64,000 bases of DNA from Alentia gelatinosa (GCA_950022655.1 OX465584.1:43382723-43446722), one strand, 5' to 3'; numbered from the stretch's first letter, positions 47,700 to 60,399 are shown. Made by a program: numbers and translations. Notes: generated from the sequence alone by a model not told the origin.

Positions 47700-47775
47700 T
47701 TTAATTATTATTATTATTATCCTCATTATCATTATTATTATTATTATTATCATCATCATTATCATTATTATTGAC
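47700..47775. repeat. (ATT/ATC)n trinucleotide repeat
   Basis: Runs of TTA interspersed with TCA units; ORFs rich in Tyr, His, Ile and Met on the two strands are by-products. Confidence 0.95.
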
Positions 47776-47899
47776 GAATAAACTTCGCCGGGGTTGGCGC
47801 TCTTACATTCCGCGCCTGTGATTTCGTTGAACCATACAATCAACATAGTTCTTCCGAACATAATACCCTCTGACACGATATCATTTTGCATCGGATAGC

Positions 47900-50800
47900 T
47901 TTATGATACGTTCCCGCTGCCAAACCCGTAGAAGATGGGAGCCCCTTTTCTTTTCTGACAGACAATATAATATTGCTTTGTATATTCCGGTAGAAGATTT
48001 ATTCATATCCATGAAATATTTCACGCATGTGCATGTTTTCTGTAAAATTTACTGACCTCTGCTCCGTAAAAACTCATGCACAGCCTACTGGGCCATACTC
48101 TGTTTTATGACCTAGGTTGGCTAGCCCAAAATTGTACTTCGAATGGCAATTACAAGTAATTTCTTATTAATCTAAAACATTTGAAGGTGTATAATAACGG
48201 AAGAACAGATCATGCATTTAATCTGATCATTGATACTCACTAACAGACACGGAAATGCGTGTGAGTGAGTAACAATTATCAGATTAAATGCAAGCTAGTT
48301 CACCCACTGTAACCATATATGTTAATATCAAAATGTTGCAGGTGACAAAATCATAATCGCATGGTACCTTGCTTAACGATGGTAAGAAACAGAAAAATAC
48401 TAGAATTGCTGCGGAATATATATTTGTATAACCTCGATTGATGGGATAGGTATAAGGAATTTACACCACAAGGGCGGCGTGTTCATACTACATCATAGAC
48501 AGTATTAAACGTAAGATCTGACACCCAACAGAGATGGTCTGCTGATAACAGCATAGACGGCCATTAGATATTCTATGTCTGGTGTTTTGAACCTTTGCTG
48601 CTACACTAAAGATGTAATCTGTCTTTGTGTGTGGATTTTATCCGGCAAAGGCCAAACAACAGCCCGCTTAGAGATCAGAGAGTATAGTCTATACCCCCAA
48701 GGGTATGCAAACCTTTTACTGTATTCTCCCTCAATAAGATGGCTCTGGAGGACCACTGCACCACACGTGACTAGAGACTTTGATACTTGAGAAATCGGAC
48801 GAACTACAGTGGCAACTTCCCCTATCTATTCTTAATGCTCCACAGAACGTTTTATTTATCTATATAGGTCGGACATCTAATAGGTTTGAGGAGTTATGTG
48901 TCAATACAGAATCATACGGTATACCTATTGTAAAAAGGACGTTAAAGCAATGATGATCAATAGAAAATTATTCAAGTATAATTTCACTAATAAACATAAC
49001 CAGTAGAATCCGTAACTCTCCGAACTCGAGTATGGTTCATGATAGATTTAGCAGGATAATAACGTAATCTCTTTCTTCAGTCACTAAAAGCTCTGTTCTA
49101 AGTAAAACTCAGAAAGTATAGATTTGAGACAATTAAACCTAATAAGAGACCCACGAAATTTCCCCTGTAGCTGTCATATGTTGCAAGTGAATTTGGGGTG
49201 GGGGTGGGGGAGGGGGGCTTTCTCGTTGTTAAAAGGCATATGGTCTAACTAATCTAAAATGTAAGATTCTTAGACAATATTTCTGTAATTCAAGTCAATC
49301 TTATTTAAGATTCAATATGCCCGTATTAGCTACAGAGTTTCGTATACGATTAACATTTCGACGATGAATTGAAAAAAAGCGAACATCTTCTAGATGTATT
49401 GTAGCTATAGTTACTCTAAATGAATGGCATATGCTTGATCTTTCATGTTTCATCATAAAGCAAAAACAATCAATATCTGCATTTTAACTTCCTCTTGTAA
49501 ATATAGACGATTAACCCCCGTCCATATTTACTGAGGATTATCAAAATGGATAATTATGTATTCGCGTAATTCTCCAATAAATAATGCTGATATTAATCAC
49601 TAGGCTTAGTATAATGTGCCCGTATTTTTCGATAACTGCGACGCCCCCGTGGCTTCCTTGTTAGGCAGTCGTGTAGGCTGCTGAAATGAATATCAGGTAT
49701 GCTCTGTCCCACCTCCAATTCAATAGCAGAGGCAAAAGAAGCACTGATAATGAATTCAATCAAAGTAGCGATGAGAGCCTTTGATATCAAGTATCAGCGA
49801 GAAGGACAAACTCAAATCAAGCTCTTTGCTTAGCTAATCTTCACCGATCCCTGCCTTTAAAAACCACCACTTCCGACTCTCGGCTTTTTCCTAGTTGCAT
49901 TTCCTTCAAGCCACAAGCGCCTTGACATTCGAATGGAAACCAAAGCAAATCTCATTGAGGTGTTGTTCTTTTTATATAAAGAGTTAAATCAAGTAGGCAT
50001 AACAAAGATGGCTATTTTTGTTCATTTTATGCCTCTGTCGACCTAAAACCTTACGCAAATTAGTATCCTCTATTTGTAGTGTTTTCTTTTTCTCTCAGAA
50101 GGAAGAGCACATTTGAAGGGTTTGCTGAAGATAAAGTTCTTCCTTAAATATAATACCAGTCGAAACCACCACCAATCAGAAACAGAATCAATTGTATGCA
50201 TTGGCTTCATCGAAGGTGTAGAATTGAATCTTATGAATCGGAGGTGTAGAATTGAATCTTAAGTCAATAATGCCCTGATAGAAGGTCCCCGTTCTTTCTT
50301 TCTCCTGAAGAAAAAGTCCAATTAACATCAAACGTTTTGAAATTTTCCACACACCAAACTAAAAATACTAATGGAATTTATTTATAATAATTCCCATAAC
50401 GCTCTCCATGATGCTTTGTAAAGTGATTTTAACATCTGATTTCTTTTTACTACGATTTTTAAGAAGCCGCCCAAGTAAAGACTTTTAACTGTATTTCTAC
50501 GTTGTCCTTTGATGTCTTTTCTTTTATAAGAGGATATTCTCTATGTCATATAAATACTGATATAGACATTTGTTAAATATACTGTTCTCTTCATATAAAT
50601 TGTCGCATTTTCTTATTAGTGATTTAAACTTGACATATGTTTCAATTCGGTCTCTCCGGACGTTTGTTCGTATTTATGCATTATAGGCTAAAATCGATTC
50701 AGCTGAGCCAGATGGAGAAATATCACCCTTCACCTCGCCTAGAAGATCATGAAAAAATATACTGACAACTAGAAGATTTGTTTGTGGCAAGCTGAGTAAG

Positions 50801-51050
50801 TCGATGTGACTGTCAATATACAACCCCCATAATGGCAAAAGGAAAGATACGTTGAGTTTGGTAAAAAAAAAAAAATAAAAAAAATGTCTATATGTAACGG
50901 CCTATATGTTCCCCACCTAATTCAGAAATTTCATAATTTTCTGTTGAGTGTCTCACACGTGAGATACTCAACTTTTTTCCGGCTGAACACCCTACGATGC
51001 TCCCTATTAGCAAATGACCTTTGAGCCAGATGGAATGTCATGCATAAGGA
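47900..51050. other. No gene recognised
   Basis: Contains a poly-G-rich stretch near 49197-49217, a 23-bp direct duplication at 50214-50262 (GGTGTAGAATTGAATCTTA) and A-rich runs near 50860. A minus-strand ORF at 49593-49790 starts with a hydrophobic run but has no ATG or supporting context. Confidence 0.4.
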
Positions 51051-51056
51051 CCCTAT

Positions 51057-51280
51057 CACGCCCGTTGGATAATCTAGGATCATTCATGAAGACCCTTATC
51101 TGAAACTTGTACAAGGGTTATCGTTTAATGATACTTAAGTTTGTTCGCTAAGACAGTCTTAGCCGTCCATAAGGTCATCCATATGTGTTGAATGAAGTTG
51201 ATCTATATCGTCCCTGTATCTCCTTGGCATACAGAAAATGGTCTTAATGGTCGAGCCTAGACTATTTAACGAGCCCAAGG
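51057..51280. mobile_element. MITE of the GGGGTCCGTTTAAT family, third copy
   Basis: CCGTTGGATAATCTAGGATC at the left and CTAGACTATTTAACGAGCCC at the right are decayed inverted ends. The interior TTGTTCGCTAAGACAGTCTT and AGCCGTCCATAAG matches 19632-19834. Confidence 0.75.
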
Positions 51281-51299
51281 TTTTTCATATGTGACCTTA

Positions 51300-53400
51300 C
51301 GACGCAAGCTTAATATTTTAATGAAAAGGTGCATCATAGGTAATATCAGAGTGCAAGGGGGGATCGGTGGACGCCGGGCCTAATGTTGGTGGGAAGTTGT
51401 TGGTAGCGCACCCAGGAGCGAAGTGAGGTCGATCCCCGGTATGAGATTCAACAAGTCAATTGTACATCTCGCCAATGTATTTTTTATGTAAAGAGATCTT
51501 TAAAAAAGGGGAGTGATATCCCTCATGTTCTGTCTCTGTACAGTATCTTTGAGAAGTTTGGGTAAATCGTACCGACTATTACAGTATAGATGATACAAAA
51601 TAGGACATCAGTCTTAAAAAAGAGAGACAGCCCCGCTATAAATTACTAATGATTTTACAATTATCTACAGCATAAACCACTTCAAGGTTACCTATATAGT
51701 TAAGTCTCTGGAGCATACACAAATGGGCACATTGTTTGCGCCGGCTTAATTGTAGCTTACGCCCTATGATGCAAATCCTATATAATCAGAGAACCGATCT
51801 TGTGGAATACAAATTATAGTCAGGCAATTTCCAATTCAGTCATTGATGGGTATTTTTTTAGAGACTCATTGATTTCAGTTATCACTCATTCTATTACAAT
51901 CCCATATGCACGTAATCTATATAGAAAAGGTCATACTATTTCCTTTGAAATTCATTATTAACTGCCAATTCGTTGTATTTCTATCTGCGCGATTGGCAGG
52001 GATAAGTTGAGGGATCTTTTCAAATGCGTTTACCGCCTGTCTTCGTTTCAAATATATAGACATCAAACATCCCTGTCTATGTGTCTTAAAACTTCAAATG
52101 ATTTGGTTCTTCAGTTATGAGTTGCTTCCTATGACTGTCATTTACACTTGAGTCGCCGAATTGATGTCTTGAGTTTTTTCTATTCACGCCAAACTAATGG
52201 GCATAAAAAGTGGAAACAGAAGTCGATGTCCGAAGAGAAAAATGAAAACCTAAAAAACTCTAAAACTCGTGTTTTTCTCAAGCTACATTTCCCTTTCCCC
52301 GATAGCTGTTAAGGGAGTAGGACGGGAAAGCGAGGGCAAAGTCATAATATTATGTACACTGTTCACATCAACAGGAATGCCATCAGTGTTATCTGCTGAT
52401 GTTTCTTTAAGATTCTTTATGGTAGCATATGTTATCTATTTGAGTTATATTTGTCGCATTAAACACAAAAAGGTACGCTTATGTCGGGAAATGGATAGGA
52501 CTAATAGCCTGCTCTGTAGTTATTCTTGTCGAATTGAAATATCTTTTAGATCTGTGATTCTCTGTAAATTTGAATTCAGTCGCGACACTTTGGGTTTCTC
52601 TTCTCGAATGTGCTGTGTAAGTGTAACGGTGAATCCTTTTTTAACTACCATACCTATAAGGATTAATATGGCATGGGCATGAGCATAATTTTTTCTGCGA
52701 GCATTTATATCTGTAGACTAAACTAGGCTCTATGTTGATGTTCAAGTATGATCTGGAATACTCAGCACAGTAAACTTAGGGAACCATGTCGAGTCGTAAA
52801 TTGTCTACCCAATCTTAGCTTAGACCATTTTTGCTGGGTTGATGTAAATTTTAAACTGACCAGACGCCCCAAGGGAAATTAAATTGGATATTCTTTGCAT
52901 TTAGTAAGCACTAGCCAAACTTCACTTTTGAACAAGGCGAATTTATATATATTCAGATGGCGTTTGGAGTATCCATGCGCTGGTTGAGATAAGGCGACTG
53001 CGTTTTCTTACAGTAGAAGTCATTTACAATTCTGATACAAGTATTTTAAGATCCAGACTCGCTTGTTTAATTTGTTGAATCATTAAGTTAGTGTGAACCG
53101 AATAACCTACCTGCTTTGTTGTCATTATCTGGTTCAATAGTAATTTGTACAAAACCTCATCTTACAAATAGCACTGTTTTTTACACTTTTTATCACTTTA
53201 TTTGTACTGGAATGCATAAGGAACGCAATTGCCTGTTTTCTGTCCATGCCAGCTGTAGTAATTGACTAGAATTACATATTCAAATTTCATATTAATCACG
53301 GATTAGTGGTTTGATTTGTCTTTAGAACGATGATATACTCTTAGTCCTCCTCTCATTATTAACTATAGGTTTAATGGGTCTATAGTGAGCACTTGTTCAT
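51300..53400. other. No gene recognised
   Basis: A plus-strand ORF at 52269-52682 (137 codons) is the longest here. It resembles no family I know and starts at a non-ATG codon. A weak tRNA-like pair of boxes is noted near 51390-51445. Confidence 0.35.
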
Positions 53401-53449
53401 CATTTTTGCGAGCTGCCTCTTGCGTCTTATTTCTCGACTCGCCATGTCA

Positions 53450-54010
53450 CCACATGATTCCCGCAGGTCGTTTACTAATTGCCCATGCCGATACCCTCAT
53501 TGAACTTTTCTCAAAAATCTATTCTGTAATCTTTCTAGCTTTTGCAAATGGCGCTTACTAGCCCCATCCAATAGGAATCCAAAATAATCCCTTACCGGTT
53601 GGATATGTAGTGTAAGTTGTTAACGCTGTTTCTTTACTATTCCCACTTTGTATTTCTGCAAACTTAAACACCCTATTATTGAACTGCTTCACTATCAGCT
53701 TCACATGTTTTCCCAAATCGAGCGTCCGATCCAAATCAATTCCCACATAAGTATACAACATTCTCATTGACAGTTGCACACCATCACAACCGATAATTAT
53801 TAGGGTCAGGTAGGTGATGTATACTACTGGACACAGCATACCAGCATGTTTTTGTTTTGTTACTATTCAGCATCAGCCCATTTGTCTTATATCAGGAAAC
53901 AGCAGTGCTCAGGGCCTGTTCCAAATTTACTTTAGCTACATGTGGAGTTAAGTGACTCACATAAAGGACGAGATCATCTGCATACTAGATTTTCCTGTCC
54001 TGAGGTGATC
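53450..54010 (-). pseudogene. LINE reverse-transcriptase 3' half, broken
   Basis: On the minus strand from about 54010: YADDLVLYVSHLTPHVAKVN and TNGLMLNSNKTKTC (YADD box and following helix). After a frame change: YVGIDLDRTLDLGKHVKLIV, KQFNNRVFKFAEI and SKETALTTY, the thumb region of CR1/Jockey-type LINEs. Further sequence (GLFWIPIGWG) continues it. Stops and a frame change make it non-functional. Confidence 0.88.
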
Positions 54011-54019
54011 TTTGTCTTC

Positions 54020-55430
54020 TTAAAGTTCTGTTATCATCATAAGGACATCATATTCAGCATAATCTTCATCATTAAGGACTTTCATAGTCTTTCTTTTAGT
54101 CCAGCTGCCTTTGCCCAAGACAGGAAGTCAAATCCAGACATTGATTCAAGGCCCCGATCTCCAGTTCTGTTGGTCATTTTAGCTTGTTGGTTGTGCCGGT
54201 GCACGGGGGTGTGACATGGGGTGGCTGGTGCTGCACCCATCACACCATACACCTCAAATTTAAAATTATGTATTTTCTACATACCTCCTTATGAAACCAC
54301 TGTTCTTTGCTATTAACTGCCATGCTCTAACATTTCCAAAAATTTGATACTCGATTTATACACCTCCTATTGTTGATGTTAGATAGTTGTTATATTGCCC
54401 GTGAGATGGAAGATCTGTTGAACATGATGGTCATTCGGTGAAGCCTTACAAGAAATATATATATCCACCATCTTTCATTTTTGTGATTTCAATGGTACTC
54501 TCATATTTCGCAAATTTCTAGTAGCATTACAGTACTTTATCATTTTGTTAAGAAGCTCTGATTTCGATTTCCACTCAGAGGCTCAATAACGTTTTGGGAA
54601 CTCTTTCCGATAAACTCCTACTTTCACAAGCAGGATATGAGAGGCGTCAGTAATCTCCTACTTGAAAATTATACACACCCAATGCGTTGTCTATGAAGAA
54701 TTCGCAATCAATGGTTAATAAATTAGCATAAATTACCAATTATTAGATGTGAAATGCTTCAATAGATAATTTTCCTTTGCCGTCATTCATTTCCCTTTGC
54801 TTCAATAGCAGGGGTGCATGTGACTGTGTTGAATCACGCTGGACTAGATACAATTCTTAGCAGACCATTAGTGTAGCACCCAATAAAACATCATAGGCGA
54901 TTGGAATATTGGTTTACTTGTGAAAAGGAAAGGATAAATGAAGATCGATCCAGAGAACCCGTAGAAATGCTTTCTTTTATACTGAATTACATATATAGGA
55001 TTACAAATGGCGCTCGGCGTTTTTCTCTGCAGAGCCACGGCTAAAAAATAAATCTCTACGGCCTGGATTTAGAGCTAACTGACTGGGGTTTCCTTCCATA
55101 TGTTCTTGTATTGAGATATAAAATGGAGGCCTCCTCTTCATTCATCATATTTTTGGCTGTGATAATGGGTTTCTTTCACTAACAGTAGATTGTCACGAGA
55201 CAAAGTGTATTTGTCTTCAAGCTGAAATAAAAAGCAATCATCATGCAACCGATATCTCCTGTGAAACATAAAAATATATGATTATGCTGTGTGTGTAGTG
55301 AGGGCTCTACCCATTCGTTTCATTCCTTAAATCCTTTACCAGCCTATGTTTACCCACTTTTAGAGGGGACAAAGCCATTCTTAGTTCATGAAGCAGTCAC
55401 TAGCGAGCGGTATGGAGGGCCACTTTGGGA
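54020..55430. other. No gene recognised
   Basis: AT-rich sequence without supported coding, RNA or element features. Confidence 0.4.
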
Positions 55431-55439
55431 ACAGAACCT

Positions 55440-55705
55440 GTATTCTGGCTCTTTGTTCTTACGAAATTCAACTGCCATTCAATGTTTCACCATGGTTTGT
55501 TTGACTCTCTACACCCATCCCAGAGCAGGATGACATAATGATTAAACCCAGGACATGTTTTTCACACGGAACACTTTATATACATATATGTGAGCAAGGT
55601 TAGAATCGTGGCACTTCCAAATTATCACTCACTCTCTTGCACCTCTATTAGCGAAGAACACCTACCTTTTCAGCTCAATCAATGAAATACACCCACTCGG
55701 GGGCG
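55440..55705 (+). repeat. Dispersed repeat, copy of 41790-42060
   Basis: CTGTATTCTGGCTCTTTGTT, CATCCCAGAGCAGGATGACA, TTCACACGGAACACTTTATA and CTTTTCAGCTCA parallel the first copy. Confidence 0.75.
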
Positions 55706-56048
55706 TCATGGCAGTGCCCATGGATCATAGGCTATATGCCATATACCTCACTACACGTTTACCTCTCACTATCAATCTAACTGATCTTTTAAATAGTTTT
55801 GCCATTAAACTTAAACGCTTCTCGCCCTAACCCACCCCACCCTCCTAAAAAAAAAAAAAAAGGATTTCTAAAACTGGGCAGAAAGTGAACACATCAAGCG
55901 CAGTCACAATATGATCATTCAGAACCATCAGTAAAACCAAATTCAACTGGTAAGCTCCTTTTCAGGGTTGAATAAAGAAAGGACAGTATGTTTAGCCTAT
56001 TATACGGAATAGAGCTCAGGACTCGAGGGGATTAAATGCAATAGGGGT

Positions 56049-57641
56049 CACTGCACGAAACTTACCACTTTACATATGTATGCGAAACGCGTCTATCAGT
56101 ATGATTTTTACGTGTCCATGGTGCGGTCTTATATACGTCATATATACGCCTGATTCTGTTTATTTACGCCACTATCCAATAATTCCGACCTCTGCCACTT
56201 GGGGACATCAGTGGTAGCATATTCCATTTGCCATTAACCATCCAAGTCTGTATTATATGAAAATTGCAATCTTATATTACCAATTTATTTGATAAAAACC
56301 TAATTGAGTATAAATTGATTAATTACACATAGTAAACCTTGCATTATGTTCTTTTTTTAATTGTTTTTCTAATAGATCTTACTTTAAAACACCATTTCAA
56401 TGTGTGGACAGTCCGGCTTACTATATAATCGCCTCTCCCCAGTGTCTCTGTCCGCCTGAAGTCCGACACCAGTGTGAATGCGGCCACCACCCTCACAGCC
56501 GCCCACTCAGCCGCCTACCCTGTGTGCCTCCGACTCGGGACTGAAAACATCTTAACCAAGCCGAGTGGCTGCTAATCTGTCTACACACACTGCAGGGAGG
56601 TGGAGGTCATGTACTAGGGCTTCACTGTGGGTAGAGTGAGTGTAGGGTGCTGGGGTGGTGGGGTGTCGGGGGGGGGGCAGTGGGGGGGGGGGGTGTTGGC
56701 AGGTGGTGGGTTAGTGTTGGTACATCCTCTACCAACACCCACAGGACGGGGCGGGCGGTGGGTCGCAATTTATTTTTTGGTATCAACGGTCGGGGACGAG
56801 GCGTGTTGAATCCGATGCACGACTGCACTGATGTTTAAGGTGAGTTTACCACTTTGAATTCGCGCTGGAAATCGTATTTCCGTTTCCAGATCGGATTTTC
56901 ATTGGTTATGGTCGTTGGTTGTCTATGGTGACCATGTACACATCGATTCCAAGGCTGTTATTGGTTCTCTCACAGGATATGAACCTGGTTGACATGATCT
57001 GACCTCTCCTGACCCCAACATGGCGTCTGGGAGGATCAGATCTGTGTTGTTTTTGCTTGGAATATTTATTTTTGTGCAGTTTCGCCGTCATCCGGCTCGT
57101 CAGGTGCGTGTAGGGGACTGTATTTACAATCTGATTCATGTTATTTATAACTATGAAGTTTTTTTATTGTGTACTTTGTATATTTACCCCCTGATCAGGT
57201 GTTTTCTTTTCTGATTTTGGTTTTGTTGGGCCATGGGGGTGTGTCCTATGTGGTTCTGTCACTGGGTTGTTGTCGACTCACCTTAGTCATTGTGCAGCCT
57301 GAATTGAGAGGGAAATGAAATATTATTTCCAAATTTTTAGATTCAGATTTTTTGGCAGAGTTAGTGTCTCACCACTGGTTTTCTGGTGTTCTAAAAATTT
57401 TTTTTTGTATCATGTCTACGCCTGGCGTATATATATCGCAAAGAGCAAGTTTTATCTTGGATACGCCAGGTGTGAAATACAGCCAAGTCGCACGTGTCTA
57501 CATAAGGAAACTGTCTATTAGACGCCTCATACGCAGGTGCGGATTACAGGCGTATACAAATGAAAACAAGTCGATTTACGGCCGATATGTGCGCTTCCGT
57601 GGTTGTGCATGTATAAATAAAGTGGTAAGTTTCGTGCAGTG
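56049..57641 (+). mobile_element. CACTA-like (EnSpm/CMC-type) non-autonomous DNA transposon, 1.59 kb
   Basis: The 24-bp ends CACTGCACGAAACTTACCAC plus TTTA are perfectly inverted, and GGT flanks both sides as a 3-bp target duplication. CACTG termini with a 3-bp duplication are typical of animal CACTA/EnSpm elements (family knowledge). Both subterminal regions carry repeated ATACGCC/GCGTAT and GACGCC motifs, as CACTA elements do. No transposase frame is visible. The middle includes a G-rich tract (56668-56693) and an exon-like segment at 57020-57103. Confidence 0.8.
57020..57103 (+). other. Candidate first exon inside the CACTA-like element
   Basis: ATG in the context CAACATGG opens 28 codons (MASGRIRSVLFLLGIFIFVQ then FRRHPARQ) ending CAG|GTGCGT, a good donor. 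The peptide resembles a signal peptide or membrane anchor. It could be a host exon captured by the transposon, or chance. No partner exon was found inside the element. Confidence 0.25.
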
Positions 57642-58084
57642 GGTATAAAGAGGAAAAGCAAGGGGTTCTAATAGGCCCAGAGAGTATAGCCTCAAGGGGT
57701 TACAAAAGCCCTAGATATGATAGGCATATACGGGGTTAAAGTAGAAAGACAGCCCAGGGGGTATTAGACCAGGGAGTATATGTCTTGTGGGTAAATGATC
57801 TGCGAAAAGATACCTAAAAACATTCTCGAGTCGTCGATATCGTGTCCATTATTTGTGTGACCAGGTCCGGGCGTCCATCATCCGTTATGTCCGAAAGAAG
57901 AGGGGGAAGTGTATAGTATTCATAGAGACTACCTTCCAGCAGGTTCCTAGATCGCAATATAGTCAAGATGAAGCATTCAGTGATACATTCATTGATTCTG
58001 AGTGTGACAAATGCCAACGTTTGATGGTTCTTTTTGTGCCGTTGTAAGCTTCCCAGTGATTCGGTTCCTACTGTTGTACATGTG

Positions 58085-58275
58085 AGGGTGGTTGTGGCCC
58101 ATTAGATTGTAGGTCAATTCTCGACTTTAGAGCCGTCCCAAGGCGCTAGGAAATATCATGTAAGGAGGTGGTCAGGGCCAAGGTCTGGGTTTGCTGCGAA
58201 TGCAGTCATTGGCTACTCTATCTACTCTATTCCTTATATGGGCTTAGTGTAATGGGACAACTCCATGCAGATTTG
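58085..58275 (+). repeat. Dispersed repeat, inverted copy of 9631-9830
   Basis: TGTGGCCCATTAGATTGTAG, AGAGCCGTCCCAAGGCGCTA and AGTGTAATGGGACAACT are the reverse complements of blocks in the copy at 9631-9830. Confidence 0.75.
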
Positions 58276-58289
58276 CTCCCTTTTGCCAT

Positions 58290-59390
58290 CGATTCCCTCG
58301 CGATAGTTTTCCTCTTCTGAGAGACAGGTGAGAGTCGATTTTTAAGCAGCATATAAAGTGAAATTTAAGAAACTGGTGACATTTCTACACTTGTCCAATG
58401 TAAACATACCTTTATTTGATTGAGCTTCATTCATACTAAAACTTGCCCATTCGCCTCTCGTGCAATATGACTTCAGAATCCTTTCGGGCTGCAACATCGA
58501 CGTCATTGGTTAGAATTCTTACATGTATCTCCAGGGTTTTGCTGAACAGCAAAGTAACTGTTAAGGAGCCAGAGTTATAAAGGCTCTGTCGTTTTCCCTT
58601 TAGGCCAAGCCTCCACAGTATGCTGATCTGCTGCTACTGGAAAGAAAAGGTCGGCAAGAACCTATTGAGACTTCTCCGTATTTGGCACGGAAGCCGCCAC
58701 CAGTGTAAATTCGATTCCTTTGCTATTGAGCCGGGGAGGTAGACGAATAAGCATATGAAATAAACAGTATATATTATGGAGATATCCCATCTAGTAACCG
58801 AGTTGAACAGTTCTTTCGTACAATATGACACTGATGACATCGGTTTTTGAATTAATGACAAATGAATGACAATATAATTACCGTCAACTTTAAAGAGATG
58901 AACTTGTGCTTTGGATTTCATTAAAACTGCATTGAATGTAGTTGTCTGCCTATTTGCCTTCGTATACCTATGATATATTTTGAATACTCTTTGAATCCTC
59001 CCAATGTTCTAACCCCCAGAATACGTCTCATTATTTTTCATCTCACTATTACATAACAAAAACGGTACGAGTCCAACCTGTATGTAAGAAACAGTTACTA
59101 CCGTAAATAATCCGTAGCAAAACAACTATAACTAAGTTGTGGTGTAGTGCTGCAAAGATGGACCAAGCGGTAGATCGGCGCTAGCTGAGCTTGGGGAATT
59201 CATGTATGACAGCACCCTTATAAAATCTTCTAAAATAAAAGTACAATTCCACGTCTGTTGACGTTTTGGACGTTCAGAATAAATATATTCAAGATGTCGA
59301 CTCCGATGTCCTGTGGTGACGTGGTACTATAAATACAAACAAGTATCTCTCCTCGTGTTGGGCGTGGGGCACGTTAAGATAAGGAAAGGT
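58290..59390. other. No gene recognised
   Basis: No supported coding, RNA or element features. Confidence 0.4.
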
Positions 59391-59395
59391 TAGAG

Positions 59396-59615
59396 GGGCT
59401 GTTGGCGGCTGCACACACTAGCCCTTCACCATCTGCGGAGGCTTGCAGACTGGTTAGAGGCGCAGAGGAATAGTAAGCTTTTAATGGTATTAGAGGAGAG
59501 TCCAACTGACCATGACCAATCACTACAGATCAAATACGTTTTTGACCCATATCTGGATCCGGCAAAGGCAGGTGCAGAACTGACATGTCGGTCGGCTGCC
59601 AAGTGGGTTACATGA
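59396..59615 (+). other. Unrecognised open segment with coding-like composition
   Basis: Open for about 72 codons between TAG and TGA; it has no ATG near its start. The core reads HLRRLADWLEAQRNSKLLMV then LEESPTDHDQSLQIKYVFDP. Charged and aliphatic residues are balanced as in real proteins. An acceptor (CACACTAG at 59421) could start it. It could be an orphan exon, a decayed gene or part of a retroelement polyprotein; no family is recognised. Confidence 0.25.
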
Positions 59616-59965
59616 GTGAGCCACTGATTAGATGTCATCTAAACCCTTTGATTGTTCAGGCTTGAATTTCCATGGTCATTTATTTGTGGAATATAAAATA
59701 AAAGTACCTTTTCTTCCTAGTTATAAGATGGAGACTCATCCTTTTGATATTTGATAAACTGCGATATAAAGACACAAAAAGGTCATTTATTGGGTAACGT
59801 TTATATCAATATGGTCATTAATACTTTGTTTGTTTTACACGACATGTTTGATTTGCATCGAGAAGTGCATAGACCTCAACATAACACAAAAGAGCTCTAA
59901 CCTATCGTGGGGGCAGAATGCTGTTGTAATTCACTGACCTGACCTCTACGACAGAATTCTTCCCA

Positions 59966-60396
59966 TTAGAGGGGCCTTCAACAAACATTACAGGGCTGCG
60001 ACACGCGCAGACAAGAAAGTTCCAATCGGTGCCTTGTCGCGGTATTGTCGTGAGGAGGGGAGCTGTCGTGGCCCCTTGTCGCAGCCTGTCGGGAAGTGCA
60101 CGCTCCACCTAAATATTCTATCGTAGACCTCTGCGACAACCTCCCGACATGCCACGACACAGCTCCAAAATCAAACATGTTCGATTTTGTCGTAACCTTG
60201 TCGGAAGGCCCCCGACAGGCCCCCGACAAGCTTCATGTCACAGCTTGTCGTGGCCTTGTCGTAGCCTCTTGTCGGGAACTGTGGTCCACCAACCACGACA
60301 AGGCTACGACAAGGCTTCCAATCTTAGAGCTGTCGTGGACCTTGTCGGAAAGCCGTTGTCGCAGCCTTGTCGTGGTTGGTGGACGCCCCCTCTAAA
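59966..60396. mobile_element. CGACAAGG-family element, copy D
   Basis: The ends TTAGAGGGGCCTTCAAC and, inverted, TTTAGAGGGGGCGTCCACC differ from the strict TTAA form. The interior holds CAAACATGTTCGATTTTGTC and many TTGTCGTAGCC / GGCTACGACAAGG blocks, close to the cluster at 38256-39277. Confidence 0.75.
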
Positions 60397-60399
60397 CCA

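Noticed and set aside
47541..47774. ORF with a Tyr/His-rich tail
   Set aside because: The tail is the ATT/ATC microsatellite and the rest has no match.
52269..52682. 137-codon plus-strand ORF
   Set aside because: Non-ATG start, no recognised domain, no transmembrane pattern that fits a known receptor; likely chance.
57853..58047. 64-codon plus-strand ORF after a CCAG acceptor-like site
   Set aside because: No family match, and it borders a dispersed repeat (58085-58275); evidence too thin to call an exon.
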